From positions 1,351,682 through 1,415,681 of the forward strand of contig NW_004450945.1 in assembly GCF_000321225.1 (NCBI RefSeq): a stretch of DNA of 64,000 nucleotides, read 5' to 3'. Below are positions 1 to 11,479 of this stretch, piece by piece. The position numbers were made by a program, and so were the translations under genes. The number at the start of each line of letters is the position of its first letter. The first letter of the stretch is position 1. Source of the stretch: Odobenus rosmarus divergens (lineage: Eukaryota; Chordata; Mammalia; Carnivora; Odobenidae). The notes beneath the pieces were generated by a model. The model searched no databases and was not told the DNA's origin. It saw nothing but the letters and a program-made list of their open reading frames with translations.

Positions 1-247
1 GGAACTTTCTTCTCTTCACCTGTTCCATCCTTCCCATGAGTCAGCAAAATAAATGCACAGATGTTCCGCTTCTGCCACCAAGGTTCAATTTTCCCAAAGC
101 AAAGAACTGTCATTGGCCAGAGCATTTTTGGACTGCTGACAATAAAGAAGGTCTTATTTTCTAATCTCATGGAAGCAAAACTGGAAAGAATGTTACAAAA
201 TCTTGGTTAATCACTGCCCCAAGAGAGGGTGGAGACCCTAAAGATCA

Positions 248-400
248 CCTAATTTAACCCCTTTCCTGTTACATGTGGGTGAATTAAGGCTCTGAGAGGG
301 GAAATGAGTATCTTCCAAGGATACACAGCAAACTGAAGACAGAATAGGGATGGAGAATTCAGACTTTTCTTTTTCCCAGAAGCAGAGGCTTCATATTGCA
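248..400 (-). repeat. MIR fragment
   Basis: Degenerate reverse-complement MIR core, with gtgaattaaggctctgagag followed by an eroded equivalent of the 'aaggtcacacagc' block. An old tRNA-derived SINE; edges approximate. Confidence 0.55.
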
Positions 401-1059
401 TTTTTAAGTAGTCATACTCCTTTAACTAGGATTAATAAGAGCCATGCTGTGCCTGATTAGGGTGAATGAGCTAAAGAGAGCACACCCCCAACCCCAAGCT
501 GCCGCTCCATGCTACACCCATGGTAATCACCTCCCAGTACCCTGCTGCTTCCATTTCTGAACCTAAAACACTTCCTAAGAACTCAAGCAAATTTCACAGT
601 TCTCTCAGTTTGGAATAAAATGCATAGTATCAAGATGCACATCTGATTTTAATCCCCCAAATCTGTTTCCATCATCACTGATAAAGCCTTGTGTTTATAT
701 AATACCTTCCCCCAAGAAGCCCAGGGTGATTTATGAACATTATCTCATTACATCAGAAGTAATTATCCTAAGAGATAAGTGGGCAATTTTATTCATTTTG
801 TACACTGAATCAGACCCATTTCTCAGCAGTCCTGCAGTTCAGAGTGAGGGCTTTCAAACTAGTTTTAACTGTGAACCCCCTCATTCTCTAGTGAATGCCA
901 GCACAAATGACAGATAAAAGCAGAATTACTCTAACTCCTCCAAAATAACATAGCTCATCCACATCTAAACACAAAACTTATCTCCTTGTTGGTGTCCCTC
1001 AGGCCCTTCATAGCTAGTAGGCCATGCTGGACTGTTTACAGTTCTTCAGAGGTACCAGC

Positions 1060-1255
1060 TTCTCTCTTCCTTCACACATATTCTTCTCTCTGCCTGGAGC
1101 ACCCTCTCCATAATCCTCCTCACTTTGTCAACTTCTCTCCATCCTTCCAATCCCAGCTCCAGAATCCCTTCCTCAGAGAAGCCTTCCCTGCTCTTCCCTC
1201 TCCAATGTTAAGTCTAAATCCTGTGATAAATGCTCTGGTACCCTTTAGGTTATAG
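1060..1255 (+). repeat. L2 3' region, left part
   Basis: Matches the L2 3' consensus pattern: tctgcctggagcaccctctc, then an equivalent of 'cctcagagaagccttccctg'. The element appears to resume at about 1796 after an LTR insertion. Confidence 0.75.
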
Positions 1256-1795
1256 GCTATCTCTCAGATGGCCTCCAAAAATGTTTACTTACTGATATGC
1301 ATGTCCTTGTTTGACAGCCTCCCCTGGAGGGTAAGCTGGATTTGCCAACTTGCCTCCAGTGAGCAGAATGTGGCAGAGATAATCACATAATGGTAATAGA
1401 TGTTCCCTCCGAGATTAAGTTACTTAAAGATGGTGGCTTCCATCTTACTCAACCTCTCTTGCTCTCTCTCACTCTCTCCCTTGCTCCCTCTGAGGGAAGC
1501 GAGAAGCCATGCTGTCAGTGGCCTTAAGCAAAGGCTCACATGGCAGGAACTGATATCTCTGGCCAACGACCAGTGAGGACCTGCACCTGCTGACATGAGT
1601 AAGCTTGAGAATCATCCTTCTCCATTGAGCCTTGAGATGCCATGGCCCCAGCAGTCTTGACTGAAGCATTGGAGAGATCCCGAATTAGAGGACCCAGCTA
1701 AGCCACACCCATATCCCTGACCCAGGAATAATGTTTGTTATCTTACACTACTGAGTTCCAAGTTAAATCGTTACATGGCAATAGATAATTCACAC
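1256..1795 (+). mobile_element. MLT1-type MaLR LTR (solo)
   Basis: Ancient ERVL-MaLR solo LTR. The pyrimidine-rich ctctctcactctctccc block, then gaagccatgctgtcagtggc, cacatggcaggaactgat, ccattgagccttgagatgcc, ctaagccacacccatatccc and an end near gttacatggcaatagataat follow the MLT1 consensus in order. Edges are approximate. It sits between two halves of an L2. Confidence 0.8.
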
Positions 1796-1965
1796 ACCCC
1801 ATACATCTGTCCTTCAGTGCATATCTCCGTTGTAATTTTAATCTTATTGCTATGATTATTTGATTACTGTCTGATAGGGCAGAAACTCTATCAATGGCAT
1901 CACAGTACCCAGCACAGGAACTGGCAATGGCAAGTGCTCAATAAATGTCAGTTACGTGAATACTT
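1796..1965 (+). repeat. L2 3' end, right part
   Basis: Continuation of the L2 at 1060-1255: gattatttgattactgtctg, then an eroded 'agggcaggaactc' block and gcaagtgctcaataaatgtc, the usual L2/MIR terminus. Confidence 0.65.
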
Positions 1966-2099
1966 CATCTAAACATCGTCCCATAGCAAGTCAGGTTCCC
2001 CAGGAAGAAAAAAAAATGAAGAGCATCTTCCACTTGGAGGCTCACGGTTACCTTCTCCTACATCAGCAAAAACCAATCTAGTCACCGTGTGTCAGAGTC

Positions 2100-2785
2100 T
2101 ACTTCACCTGAGTCCTCTCACACCCATTCCTCCTTTTGCCGCTCACTGGCCCAGTTCAGGTCTCTCCATCAGAGAATCTCTCCCCTAGCCAGCCCCTTTC
2201 TCCCATTTCTGTCTCTTCCAAACCATCTCTTACATGGCTGCCACCTTTATCCTCCTGAGCAGAATGTCAGTGGTTTCAGGTTCCTCGCCTCCCCGCCACC
2301 GCCAAAATTCATCCCTTTACATGCTAATATGACTAAAACCCAAACTCCTCATGTTATTATTCAAAACCATTCAGAAGCTTCCACCATACTTTCCCAACAG
2401 CCAGGACCCAGCCCAATGGGAGACTTGGCATGATCTCACCAGTTGAGCATTCATCTATTTATGCCTAGACTGTACTGCTCCTCCCTATCTCTCTGCTCAA
2501 ATTCGGCTCATCCTACAAAGACCTGTTCAGATTCTACCTCCTCCAGTAGACCTCCCTATACCTCATAGTAGAAATTCTTTCTCCCTCTCCTGTGTCCACG
2601 ACACTGTTGCCTCTCCACTGAAGCATTAAACAAAGCCTGCTTAAAGCACGAGTGCCTATGTGTCTGCCTTGTTGTGAGCCTGTGAACATCTTGGGGACAG
2701 AGTCCATGTCTCGTTACTTTGTCATGCTCAATGCCTGCCACCTGGCCAGGGCTCAGGAAACACTCACTGAATGTAATTGAATTAC
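2100..2785 (+). repeat. L2 3' region
   Basis: Long eroded L2. It contains aaacccaaactcctcatg, cagattctacctcctccag, ggggacagagtccatgtctc and a final gctcaggaaacactcactga that aligns to the L2 tail. The 114-codon open frame at 2089-2433 lies in this repeat and is not a gene. Confidence 0.65.
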
Positions 2786-2864
2786 TACTTGGAAAGAACA
2801 TACCTTTAGGGGGCCACCTTCTATTTGCAACATGTTGCTGGGAGGACAGATTATTAAATCAGTG

Positions 2865-2893
2865 TTTTTATGTTTTGTTTTGTTTTGTTTTTT
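2865..2893 (+). repeat. (TTTTG)n simple repeat
   Basis: Four to five units of ttttg followed by a short T run. Confidence 0.9.
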
Positions 2894-3920
2894 AAAAGCA
2901 AAGACCACAAACCACCTCTGAAGCCAAGAAAAAGATGCGATCAGAGGGAAATAAATCGGTACCTTTAATCCTCCACTGAGTTTGGAAAAACAACAAAATG
3001 CCAGCTTCCACCAGATCATTTCTTTTTAATTAAAAGTTAGCCAGATTCTTCTGGAGCACTCAATTTTCTGGTCAGGTCAACAAAAAGCAACCAATACCTT
3101 TCACTGCCCCCCCCCCCACCATCCTCCGCCCCCACTCCTGGAGTTAGGCAACCCTTGGGGGCGGAATAGACTTCAGCTGTTTGCTCTGTGCTCCTAATTA
3201 GATTGTCTAGACAGGAGATGTTGCTGGAGCAATAGGAAAATATTTTACAAGGTGTTCCGCAGAACCACACTTATAACAGTGATTAGAATGCACTGACAGA
3301 CGCAGAGACAGCAGAATTGGCCTGGGCCACGAGCCGGTTTCACCCAGAGCAGAGCAGAGGCACTTTGAAGCTCTTGTCTGGGAAAAAGAGGCCCAATTAG
3401 AACTCTGGGGGCACAGAGCAGCTCACTGGCCTTTGGATCCAAGGGAGCACTGCTGAGCTGATGGAGTCATGTCTGGGATGCCCTCCTGCCGCCCTGTGTG
3501 TGCTGACATTAAATCAACAGGGGGTGGCTTCTAGCCCCCGCCTCCACCAGCATCTCTACAGACAAGATGAGTGGTGGTGACCTCCGCAGGAAGTTTTCCA
3601 AGCCTCACTTCTGCAGCACTGCCTATCCCTTCTATTATGCCGAACGCAAATTTGAAACAGCATGGAGAGATCAGTGTGTGATGCCTACTCTTGCAGGAAG
3701 ACATTTCTTGGCATGACCTTCCTGCTCAGCTTCTGTTGGCATATCAACATGACAGCAACAATATTTTCCAGCACAAAACCTCTTTAGAGACATTTCTCAC
3801 AGGAGTAATTGATTAGGTAAAGTCATCTGGCCCTCTAAGATGAATGACTTTTGAAAACTCATTATACCAATAGAGTACCACAAAGGCACAGAATTTCAGT
3901 ATCAAAAACACACACAAAGG

Positions 3921-3956
3921 AAAAACAAAACAAAACCAAAACCAAAACCAAAAAAC
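3921..3956 (+). repeat. (AAAACC)n / A-rich simple repeat
   Basis: Run of aaaac and aaaacc units ending in poly-A. Confidence 0.9.
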
Positions 3957-3964
3957 TCTTATAG

Positions 3965-4065
3965 ATTTTAGCAATGAGGAAACTGAGACTCAGCAAATGG
4001 AGGAGACATATCAGGAAAGCTATCAGGACCCAGGTCTCTGAATCCTAAACAAGTATCTTTCCATG
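3965..4065 (-). repeat. MIR fragment
   Basis: Contains caatgaggaaactgagactc and then caggacccaggtctctgaat, the reverse-complement MIR core. Confidence 0.7.
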
Positions 4066-4094
4066 AAACCTACTAGAGAAGCAATAGGTTTGCT

Positions 4095-4370
4095 TCTACC
4101 ATACCACATACCAGAGTGCTCACTCATACCAGATATTTTTCTGAGCATTTTCAATGTATTATCTCATTTAATTCTCAACACATACCAGTGAGATAGATAC
4201 TATTACTCTCTTCAGTTTACAAATGAGGAGACTGAGGTACAAGCTGTACCTGATCTAGGTACAGGTACATAGGTTGTTGTCCTATGTCCCTCGTAAGCAG
4301 ATCTAGGATCAGTTCCCTGGGCAGCCTGACTTCAGCACCTGCTCTCTAAGTTCTAGAGTATTCTACCTCC
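4095..4370 (-). repeat. MIR
   Basis: Contains tgtattatctcatttaattc, acaaatgaggagactgaggt and a downstream exon-like 'gatcagttccctgg' tail; typical reverse-complement MIR order. Confidence 0.75.
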
Positions 4371-4484
4371 CCATTACAGAGTTCAGACAGGGACAGAGGC
4401 AAAGAAATGGGGCCCATTTATCCTCAAAAATGACAATGCACTTGAGGAGGAGTAGGCATCGGGTCCTTGACGAAGGGGGGATTT

Positions 4485-4585
4485 GAAATCAGAGGACCTC
4501 AAGTTCCCAGCCCCACCACTATTTACATGATTACATACAAGTCACTTGACCACTCAATGTCACACATTCCTCATCATCAGCTCTT
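4485..4585 (+). repeat. MIR fragment
   Basis: Forward MIR-like run 'aagtcacttgaccactcaatg' (trimmed) followed by a 'cctcatc' block. Confidence 0.45.
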
Positions 4586-4659
4586 ATGGGCATATTTTTT
4601 TTTAAATGAGAGAGTTAACAAGTAAGTATGGATTTTTGGAATTCTGTAAGTGACAACTT

Positions 4660-4850
4660 ACTTTATTTTAGCAGCTTTCAATTTACAAAACACTCTCACA
4701 TTCATCATTTAAATTGACAATGACCTATGAGTTAGGCCTGGTAAGGATTTTTATTACTGACATTTTGTAGATTAGAAATTGAAAGCCCAAGAGTTAAAGC
4801 ACATTGTCCAAATTTGAACAGTAAGAAAATCAGTGTGGTTAAGATTCGTC
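4660..4850 (-). repeat. MIR-family fragment
   Basis: Contains aaaacactctcacattcatc, a 'ttattactgacattttgtagat' type block and an eroded 'aagagttaaagcacattgtcc' block; divergent reverse MIR. Confidence 0.55.
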
Positions 4851-4904
4851 ATAGCTTTAACCTATGGTTAATCTCACAGAAGCCTAGTCTTCTCTCTCTT
4901 ACAC

Positions 4905-5109
4905 TTTTTTTTTTAAGATTTATTTATTTATTTGAGAGAGAGAGGTAGGGGGTAGGAGCAGAGGGAGAGAGAGAGAATCTTCAAGCAGACTTTGGCACTG
5001 CGCGCGCAGAGCCCAACACAGGGCTCTATCTCATGACCATGAGATCATGACCTGAGCTGAAATCAAGAGTCAGACAGACACTTAACCTACTGAGCCACCC
5101 AGGTGCCCC
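4905..5109 (-). mobile_element. CAN-SINE (tRNA-Lys derived)
   Basis: Reverse-orientation carnivore SINE: a T run and aagatttatttatttatttg (the complement of the tail), a gagagaga tract, gatcatgacctgagctgaaa and a terminal gagccacccaggtgcccc. Full length. A small cgcgcgc expansion occurs in the body. Confidence 0.95.
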
Positions 5110-6779
5110 TCTCCTCTACTTCTCTGAAAGGTTACAGACAGGACAGGGTCATGAAAATGGGTTTGAACTTAAAATCTGAAAATAAATCCGATTATGATAG
5201 AAATAAGGTGTAGGGTTCCCGTCCCGGATAAGAAACAATAACAAATGCTATGTAGTAGCAACTAGTTGCCCTAGAGGATGAAACCAGGCCTTTTACCCTT
5301 TCCTGCTTTTGTCTCTGGTTCATGCTCTGATCCAAAGAGAACTGGCCTTCATCTCACAAATACCTGATCCACAGCCTCTAGTCGTCTCTTGCCATTGGTC
5401 TCTCCTTTACATGAAGCCAAAAGGCAAGCAGCAAATAAAACAAAACAACTTTGTTTTGTAAGCACCAGCATGTGGGATTCGCTGGCACAGGTTCTGCTAA
5501 GTTCCAATAGTCCTCTTTGTGGCTTCTTAAGAGAAGTGGAGCTACATTAACAGGGGAGATTATCTTCACCCAGAGGGATGGAGAAAAGGAAAGGAGAAGA
5601 GACAGGATGAAAAACACACAGGCAAGATCAGAGAAAGAGGAGAGGGAAGGAAGGGAAGGAGGAGGGAAGGGAGAGAGAGAAAGAAGCAAATAAAATATTA
5701 TTTATCCAAAAATAACATTCGACAGGAAGTTGGAAGAACTGATTTCGAAACGCAGCTCTGACACTAAACAGCTGATGGTGCCCCAATCCCAGAACCTCTT
5801 TTGTCTTGTCTCATCTCTAAACTGTATTCACTCAGCCCTATTTATTCTTGGGGGTTGAAGGGCAAACGGCCCAGGAGAGGTAAAAGTGTTTGGAAAACAA
5901 GGTCAGCATTACCACCTACAGCCAGAGGAGGCTAATGTTAAATCACTGCATTTTCTTATGACCAGAGAATTTTCTCTGACTCTGTCCAAGCTTTCCTCTG
6001 GAAGCGGCTTATGATTATTCAGCAGCTGATTTTCCCTTGCCTCTTCCTCCTCTGCCTGCCGCTGCCTGACCTCTGACCCTATAATGGTGACTTAATGCCC
6101 AACCAAGGAGGGCCAACCGACTTGGAAACAAAGACAACAATCAAATCAACCTACTTAGTTCCATGTTAACAAAAGCCTTTATCTGGGAGAAAAATCAGAA
6201 CTTGTTAACAGCTGATATCTACGAGGCGTATTACAAAATGCTTTCAAGCTATCTCATTAGAACCTTACAATAAGACTATTAATGAAGCAGAATGATGATT
6301 AATGTCACCTTTTGAGAGATGAGGAAACAAAGTTAATAGCTGTAAAATCAAGGCTGAAACCCGGGACTCCACTCCTAGTCCGGAAATCTACTATGGAGGT
6401 TTGCTAGAAAACTGAGCACTACTTAGAACACCACCCCTTCGTCACACTGTGTTCCTACTTCCTGGGGCCCGGGAAAGCCCTTCAGATTTACCAACAGGCC
6501 AGCTGTTGGCACAGGCTTTCTCTCCCTAACCCCAGAATGCAAATCTGGAGAAAGCCACACAAGTTAATTAGGAGGGCTGGAATTACATCAACTCCCTGTG
6601 GTAATAATTGGGTGCCTCGTGGGAAATAAAATAAAATATGCCATAAAAAATGAAATTTGTCTGGTAAAACTAATGAAAGAAGGGAGATGAAAGATGAGAG
6701 AATGTGGGAATAGTATGAATATGCAGATTTCTTATTTTTCAAAATGGAGGTTCAATGTAAGCTATTTAAGATGACCCAT

Positions 6780-7043
6780 CAAGTGGAAACATATTATTTA
6801 AATAACCACTGAAGTAACTAAAAATGATCAGTATAGGCATGTTTTTAAAAAAATGAACGACGGAGAAGTACAAAAAAGAAGATGAAAGAAATGACTTCTT
6901 ATTTGTTAATGTAAATGGGTTCATAGTAGGAAGTCACTAGATATTGGTCGAAAAGGCTAGGATAAAAATACTATGCTAAGTTACACTTACAGTCATCCAT
7001 AGAAAAAGATAGACTATAAACCTTGTTAAAAGAAAAATACACT
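6780..7043 (+). mobile_element. L1 remnant (upstream of ORF2)
   Basis: A-rich sequence in the same style as the L1 that continues after the SINE at 7044-7265. No protein motif can be read; assignment rests on continuity only. Confidence 0.4.
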
Positions 7044-7265
7044 CAGGGTGCCTAGGTGGCTCATATAGTTAAGCATCCTGTTCTTGGTTTCAGTTCAGGT
7101 TATGATCTCAGGATCGGAAGATCAAGCCCTGTGACAGGCTCTGTGCTCAGCACAGTCGGCTTGGGATTCTTTCCTCTGTTTTCCTCTCTCTCTCCCCCTC
7201 CCCCTGTTCATGCACGGGTGCTCTCTCTCTCTCTAAAATAAATAAATAAAATCTTTAAAAAAAAG
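7044..7265 (+). mobile_element. CAN-SINE, divergent copy
   Basis: Starts agggtgcctaggtggctca and ends aataaataaaatcttta. The body is diverged from the other copies (for example gttcaggttatgatctcagg). Inserted in L1-derived sequence. Confidence 0.93.
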
Positions 7266-9055
7266 AAAAATATATACTCAATGGAAAGCAAAGGAAATCT
7301 AGAAAATATGGTAATATATTTTTAAAAATACAATAATACAAAAATCAAGAGGGGAGAATGAAGATTATCACTGTCATATCATTATATGTAAGTAGGTTCA
7401 TCTTACCAATTTAAAGAAAAGACCCCCAGGTTGGATCACAAAGTAAAATTCAATTATATGCTGTATAGAAGAACATTTGAAAAACAAAGAGACTCAGGTT
7501 TATAGTAAGAACTAGGCAAATATATATGAAGAAAATGCAAAGAAAAACAACTTAAGGTTTACAATATTCACCAGACAAGAACAAAAACAGTCAAGGCACT
7601 AAAGAAGATAAACTTTATAAGGAAAAGATTGTAATCTAAAATAAATATCAAATTCTGTAAGTGTTCCTACATCAAACAAGACAGTATCAACATTCATAAT
7701 GTAAAGTCACAAAAGTAAGAAAAAAACAACCATAGTAATTAAGGAAAATTTAATTCTCCTCTCTCAGTCTATGACAGATCAAGTAGCCAAAAAATAATAA
7801 TTGATTAATTAATAGGCAAAGACAGAGAAGACATATAAAATAGCATAATGATAGTAGATCTGAGTACCAGTTATCAAATTCTCTACATAGAAGCAGAGAC
7901 TGCACATTCAAGTATTTATGAAATGTGGATAAAAATTAACTATTTAAATTTAAATGTAAAAATATTCAGTAAATCCAAAAACACAGAAATAGAGAAGACA
8001 TTCTCTAAAAACAATGTATAAAACTAGAAATTAATAATATATTTCAAAGGAGTAAAAACCTTCCAACTTAAAAAAAAAAAAAGTTGCCTTAATCATATCC
8101 TTGAATCAAAGATAAAACAAACAAAAATAAAAGGGCATATGAAATATAATAAAACATTATATTTGGTAAAGCATAATTAAAGAAAATTTAATATTCATAA
8201 AACTTATGTATCTAATATAAAACAACTCTAAACTTTAAGTGAAAAAGTTCCAAAATGCACAACAGAATATACACAAATAGAGCACTAGGAAATACAGATA
8301 AATATAAAAAACAATAAATGGGAAAATGAATTCTTCTATAGTGAACAAGTACACTCAAGAGGTGGTACTTTGAAATAAACTATTAGCTACTCAAATCCCC
8401 ACATAAGGAAAAAAGTATTACATCTAAAATAATTTTTTATTATTCTTTTAATCATCTGTTTTCTTACTTCTCTCAGTTCAATGAAAATTTAGAAACCTGA
8501 ATAAAATGGAATGATTTTCTAGTAAAAAATAAAGAAACTATAAAGAGAGAGAATGTCTAAACATGCCAATACGATGGTGAAAATTGAGAAATTTGTAGTG
8601 CTACTCGTCCTTAAAAAGCACCAGGTCCTTCCATGTTCATAGGTGAAATATACCAATCATCTAGGTAAAAGATAAATCCATCTCTTTATTTGGTAAAATC
8701 AAGAGAGGGGGAAAGAAAAAAAAAACATTGTCTTTTAAAAATTATCTAATATTAATACCAAAATCTGCAAAGACAGACCAATAGAAGAAAACTAAATATC
8801 AATCAAATTTATGAATATTGATACAAAAAACACTTTCAAAATTTGCAGTGAATATTCAATGGAATATTAAATTATAACATAATAATTCCAAGTGGATTTG
8901 TACCTTGAATGTACAAAAATGTTTCAGTGTTAAGAAATGTGTGACATAACTCATGATATTAATTAGATCTAAGGAGAAAAATAAATAATATCTCCAAAGA
9001 TGCTTTTTATAAAAGCATTCATAGAAATTCAATATCTAGGCATAGATGCCCAGCA
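7266..9055 (+). mobile_element. Old L1 (L1M) ORF2 remnant
   Basis: Decayed L1 in forward orientation. Near 7430-7485 ttggatcacaaagtaaaatt and caattatatgctgtatagaa correspond to the ORF2 endonuclease N-terminal part. Near 8620-8680 caccaggtccttccatgttc and ggtgaaatataccaatcatc match the reverse transcriptase 'GPDGFTGEFYQ' region. Near 9000-9045 gcattcatagaaattcaata matches 'KAFDKIQH'. Full of stops and indels, with no coding potential. Confidence 0.75.
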
Positions 9056-9299
9056 GACTAGCTCTTCTGAAGATAACAACTAGAAATTCTGCACAAAATA
9101 GAAAAAACAAACTGAAAGACCCATCTTCCTCCCCATAAAAATTCTACCTATGCCTTTAGAAAGTGAATAAAGGAAATCTCCACAATGCCAGGAGGAATAA
9201 ATTTGAAAGTAATCAGTATACCAAGAACCAACAAAATATGACCTATCGTTAAAAAGGACCATCAATGGAGGCAATCCATTGATGACCCATAAGCTTGAG

Positions 9300-9792
9300 A
9301 TGACCCATAAGTTGGAACTATCAGGAAGAACTTTAAAGTATTTATTGTAATTACGTTAAGTAAGATAAAGGAAAATATACCCATAAAGAGAAGAAAATAC
9401 ATGAAGTCTTTTAAGAGAAATAGAAAATATAAAAGAGGACTAAATGGATGTTTTAAAACAAAAAGAACAATTGAAATAAAAAAATACTTGATAGACTTAA
9501 TAGCAGAATGAAATGACAAAGGAAAATGTCAGTAAATGTGAAGTTGCATCAATAGAAATTGCCAATCTGAAGATGAGATAGAGAAGAGACTAGGAAAAAA
9601 TAGAGACTCAGATACCTGTAGGATAATACCAAATTTCTGTTATACATATAATTGAAATATCAGAAAGAAAAAAAAAACACAGAGAATGGGACAAAAAAGT
9701 TTTAAAAAGTAATAACCTTAAATTTTCCAAATTTGTTGAAAGACACAAATTTTAAATGCAAAAAGCTCAGGGAATCCCAAACAAGATTAAAT

Positions 9793-9825
<33 letters not shown>

Positions 9826-10253
9826 CACTTAGGCACATCACAGTCAAACTTCTGAAAACTAAAAATAAAAGTAACATGTGAAAGCAGCTAGAGACTACAC
9901 AGAATAGCAGTTCAAGTAACTGTGAACTTCTCTTCTGAAATTACGGAGGCCAGAAAACAGTGGAACAACGTCTTGAGAGTGCTGAAAGAAAAGAAAATGT
10001 CAAGTCAGAATTCCCTAACTAAAGAAAATGTTCTTCAAGAATGAAGGCTAAATAAAAATGTTTAAAAAATATATATCACCAGATTGCAGTACAAGGAATG
10101 GTAAAAATTAATTTTTCATATCGATGGACTATGGCATCAAAAAGAAATCTAAATCTTCTGGAACAAATGAAGAATATCAGAAATGAAAATATCTATTTAA
10201 ATACAAAATACAATTATATATCCTAATTTCTTTGAAATACATACAACTTCTTT
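9300..10253 (+). mobile_element. Old L1M/HAL1-like 5' portion
   Basis: Forward-oriented ancient L1-type sequence. tttgttgaaagacacaaatt, aagctcagggaatcccaaac, acatcacagtcaaacttctg, ggaggccagaaaacagtgga, caacgtcttgagagtgctga and cttcaagaatgaaggctaaa occur in the order found in old L1M/HAL1 elements. It appears to continue after the SINE at 10254-10449 and again after 11466. Confidence 0.75.
9793..9829 (+). repeat. (CA)n microsatellite
   Basis: About 18 CA units interrupted once by caaac; embedded in the L1M. Confidence 0.95.
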
Positions 10254-10449
10254 TTTAAAAAACGATTTCATTTATTTATTTGAGAGGAGAGAGCATGAGC
10301 ACAAGTGCGGGGGGGGACAGAGGGAGAGGTAGAAGCAGACCTGCCCCTGCTGAGCAGGAAGCCTGATGTGGGGGCTCTATCCCAGGACCCTGAGATCATG
10401 ACCTGAGCCAAAGGCAGACACTTAACCAACTGAGCCACCCACATGCCCC
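10254..10449 (-). mobile_element. CAN-SINE
   Basis: Reverse copy: tttcatttatttatttgaga, a G-run (gtgcggggggggac), ggaccctgagatcatgacct and a terminal gagccacccacatgcccc. Interrupts the L1M. Confidence 0.94.
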
Positions 10450-10650
10450 ACATATAATTTCTTAAAGCAAAGTTTATAACATTATTGTGTGGGTTTTAAA
10501 ATGTACATAGAAGTAATATGCATGACAACCGCACCATGAAGGTCAGTGAGGAGGGGGTGTAAATACTGCTACATGCATATTGTACATGTGTATGTATGTA
10601 GGTAGGTATATATTTAATGTATATTATGATGTTTTGACATATTAAGGAAG
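10450..10650 (+). mobile_element. Old L1M continuation with GTAT-rich tract
   Basis: aatttcttaaagcaaagttt, then tgtgggttttaaaatgtaca and agaagtaatatgcatgacaa, resume the L1M interrupted by the SINE. A tgtatgtaggtaggtata tract at about 10580-10615 is simple-repeat-like. Confidence 0.55.
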
Positions 10651-10656
10651 CCTTTC

Positions 10657-11165
10657 TGTCTGGGGAGAGACTGCCCCTTTGGGGCTAGCCAATTCTTAGA
10701 GATAGCAAAGGGCCCAATCCAGAGCACACCATTGATATGCATATAAAACAACCCAGAACCATACCTCTTCTATCTGGTCCATAAACGCCATGAGGCAACA
10801 TTCTTCTGCCTTAGTCAATCCAGGGTCAGGTACTAAGAAACAATGGATTACCCCTATGACTTAAAGTCCACCAAAATTATTAAAATTAGCCAATCCCCAA
10901 ATTGATTACCCGGTCATGCCTTGCCCTTCCTGTGGAAACTCCAGTGAAGGCTATGGTCTAAGTTTTCCCATAGCTCCTGCCCTTTCAGCCTCCTGACCAA
11001 CACTGCTGACTTCCCCTGTGGCCCTATGTGGCATATGGTGACCCCCTATCTTGGACCTGTGATTATAATAAACTTCTTTCTTCTAAGCTGCTCTCTCATT
11101 TTCTCCTGTGGCCACACCAACTTTATTATACCATATCCAACATTTACATTCCTAGAACAATATGT
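10657..11165 (+). mobile_element. Probable solo LTR (endogenous retrovirus)
   Basis: A GC-richer island of about 500 bp inside AT-rich L1 sequence. It opens tgtctggggagagactgccc, has a tataaaac box near 10743, a polyadenylation signal aataaa near 11067 followed by a T/C-rich cttctttcttctaagctg stretch, and ends near ctagaaca. This LTR-like order suggests a solo LTR, probably class I. I did not recognise the family, and no internal viral genes are present. Confidence 0.5.
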
Positions 11166-11249
11166 TTACAAGGTTTCTGTTTGAAGTGTAGCCTTACAAT
11201 ATTACCTCTAAGTAGACTGTGAAAAATTAAATACTTATAATTCCTTCAG

Positions 11250-11466
11250 CAATGGTTCTCAATATGGAGTGATTTTGCCCTTAGGGTACATTGGCAATGT
11301 CTGGGGACATTTTATGATTATCATAACAGAAGCAGGGTACTACTGGCATCTAGTGGGTATAAGCCAGAGTTACTGTTAAACATCCTACAATGCACAGAAC
11401 AGCTTCCCACACCAAAGAATTGTCCTGCCCAAAATGTAAACAGTGCTGATGTTGAGAAACTCTGCC
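11250..11466 (+). mobile_element. MER5A-type hAT-Charlie element
   Basis: Matches the MER5A consensus along its length: caatggttctcaatatggag, ggcaatgtctggggacattt, ctactggcatctagtgggta, aaacatcctacaatgcacag and a terminal gatgttgagaaactctg. The start and end are inverted (ggttctcaa / ttgagaaac). Non-autonomous DNA transposon. Confidence 0.9.
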
Positions 11467-11479
11467 TAAAGCAACCACA

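Noticed and set aside
2089..2433. 114-codon frame
   Set aside because: Lies entirely in L2-derived sequence in a frame without similarity to a protein.
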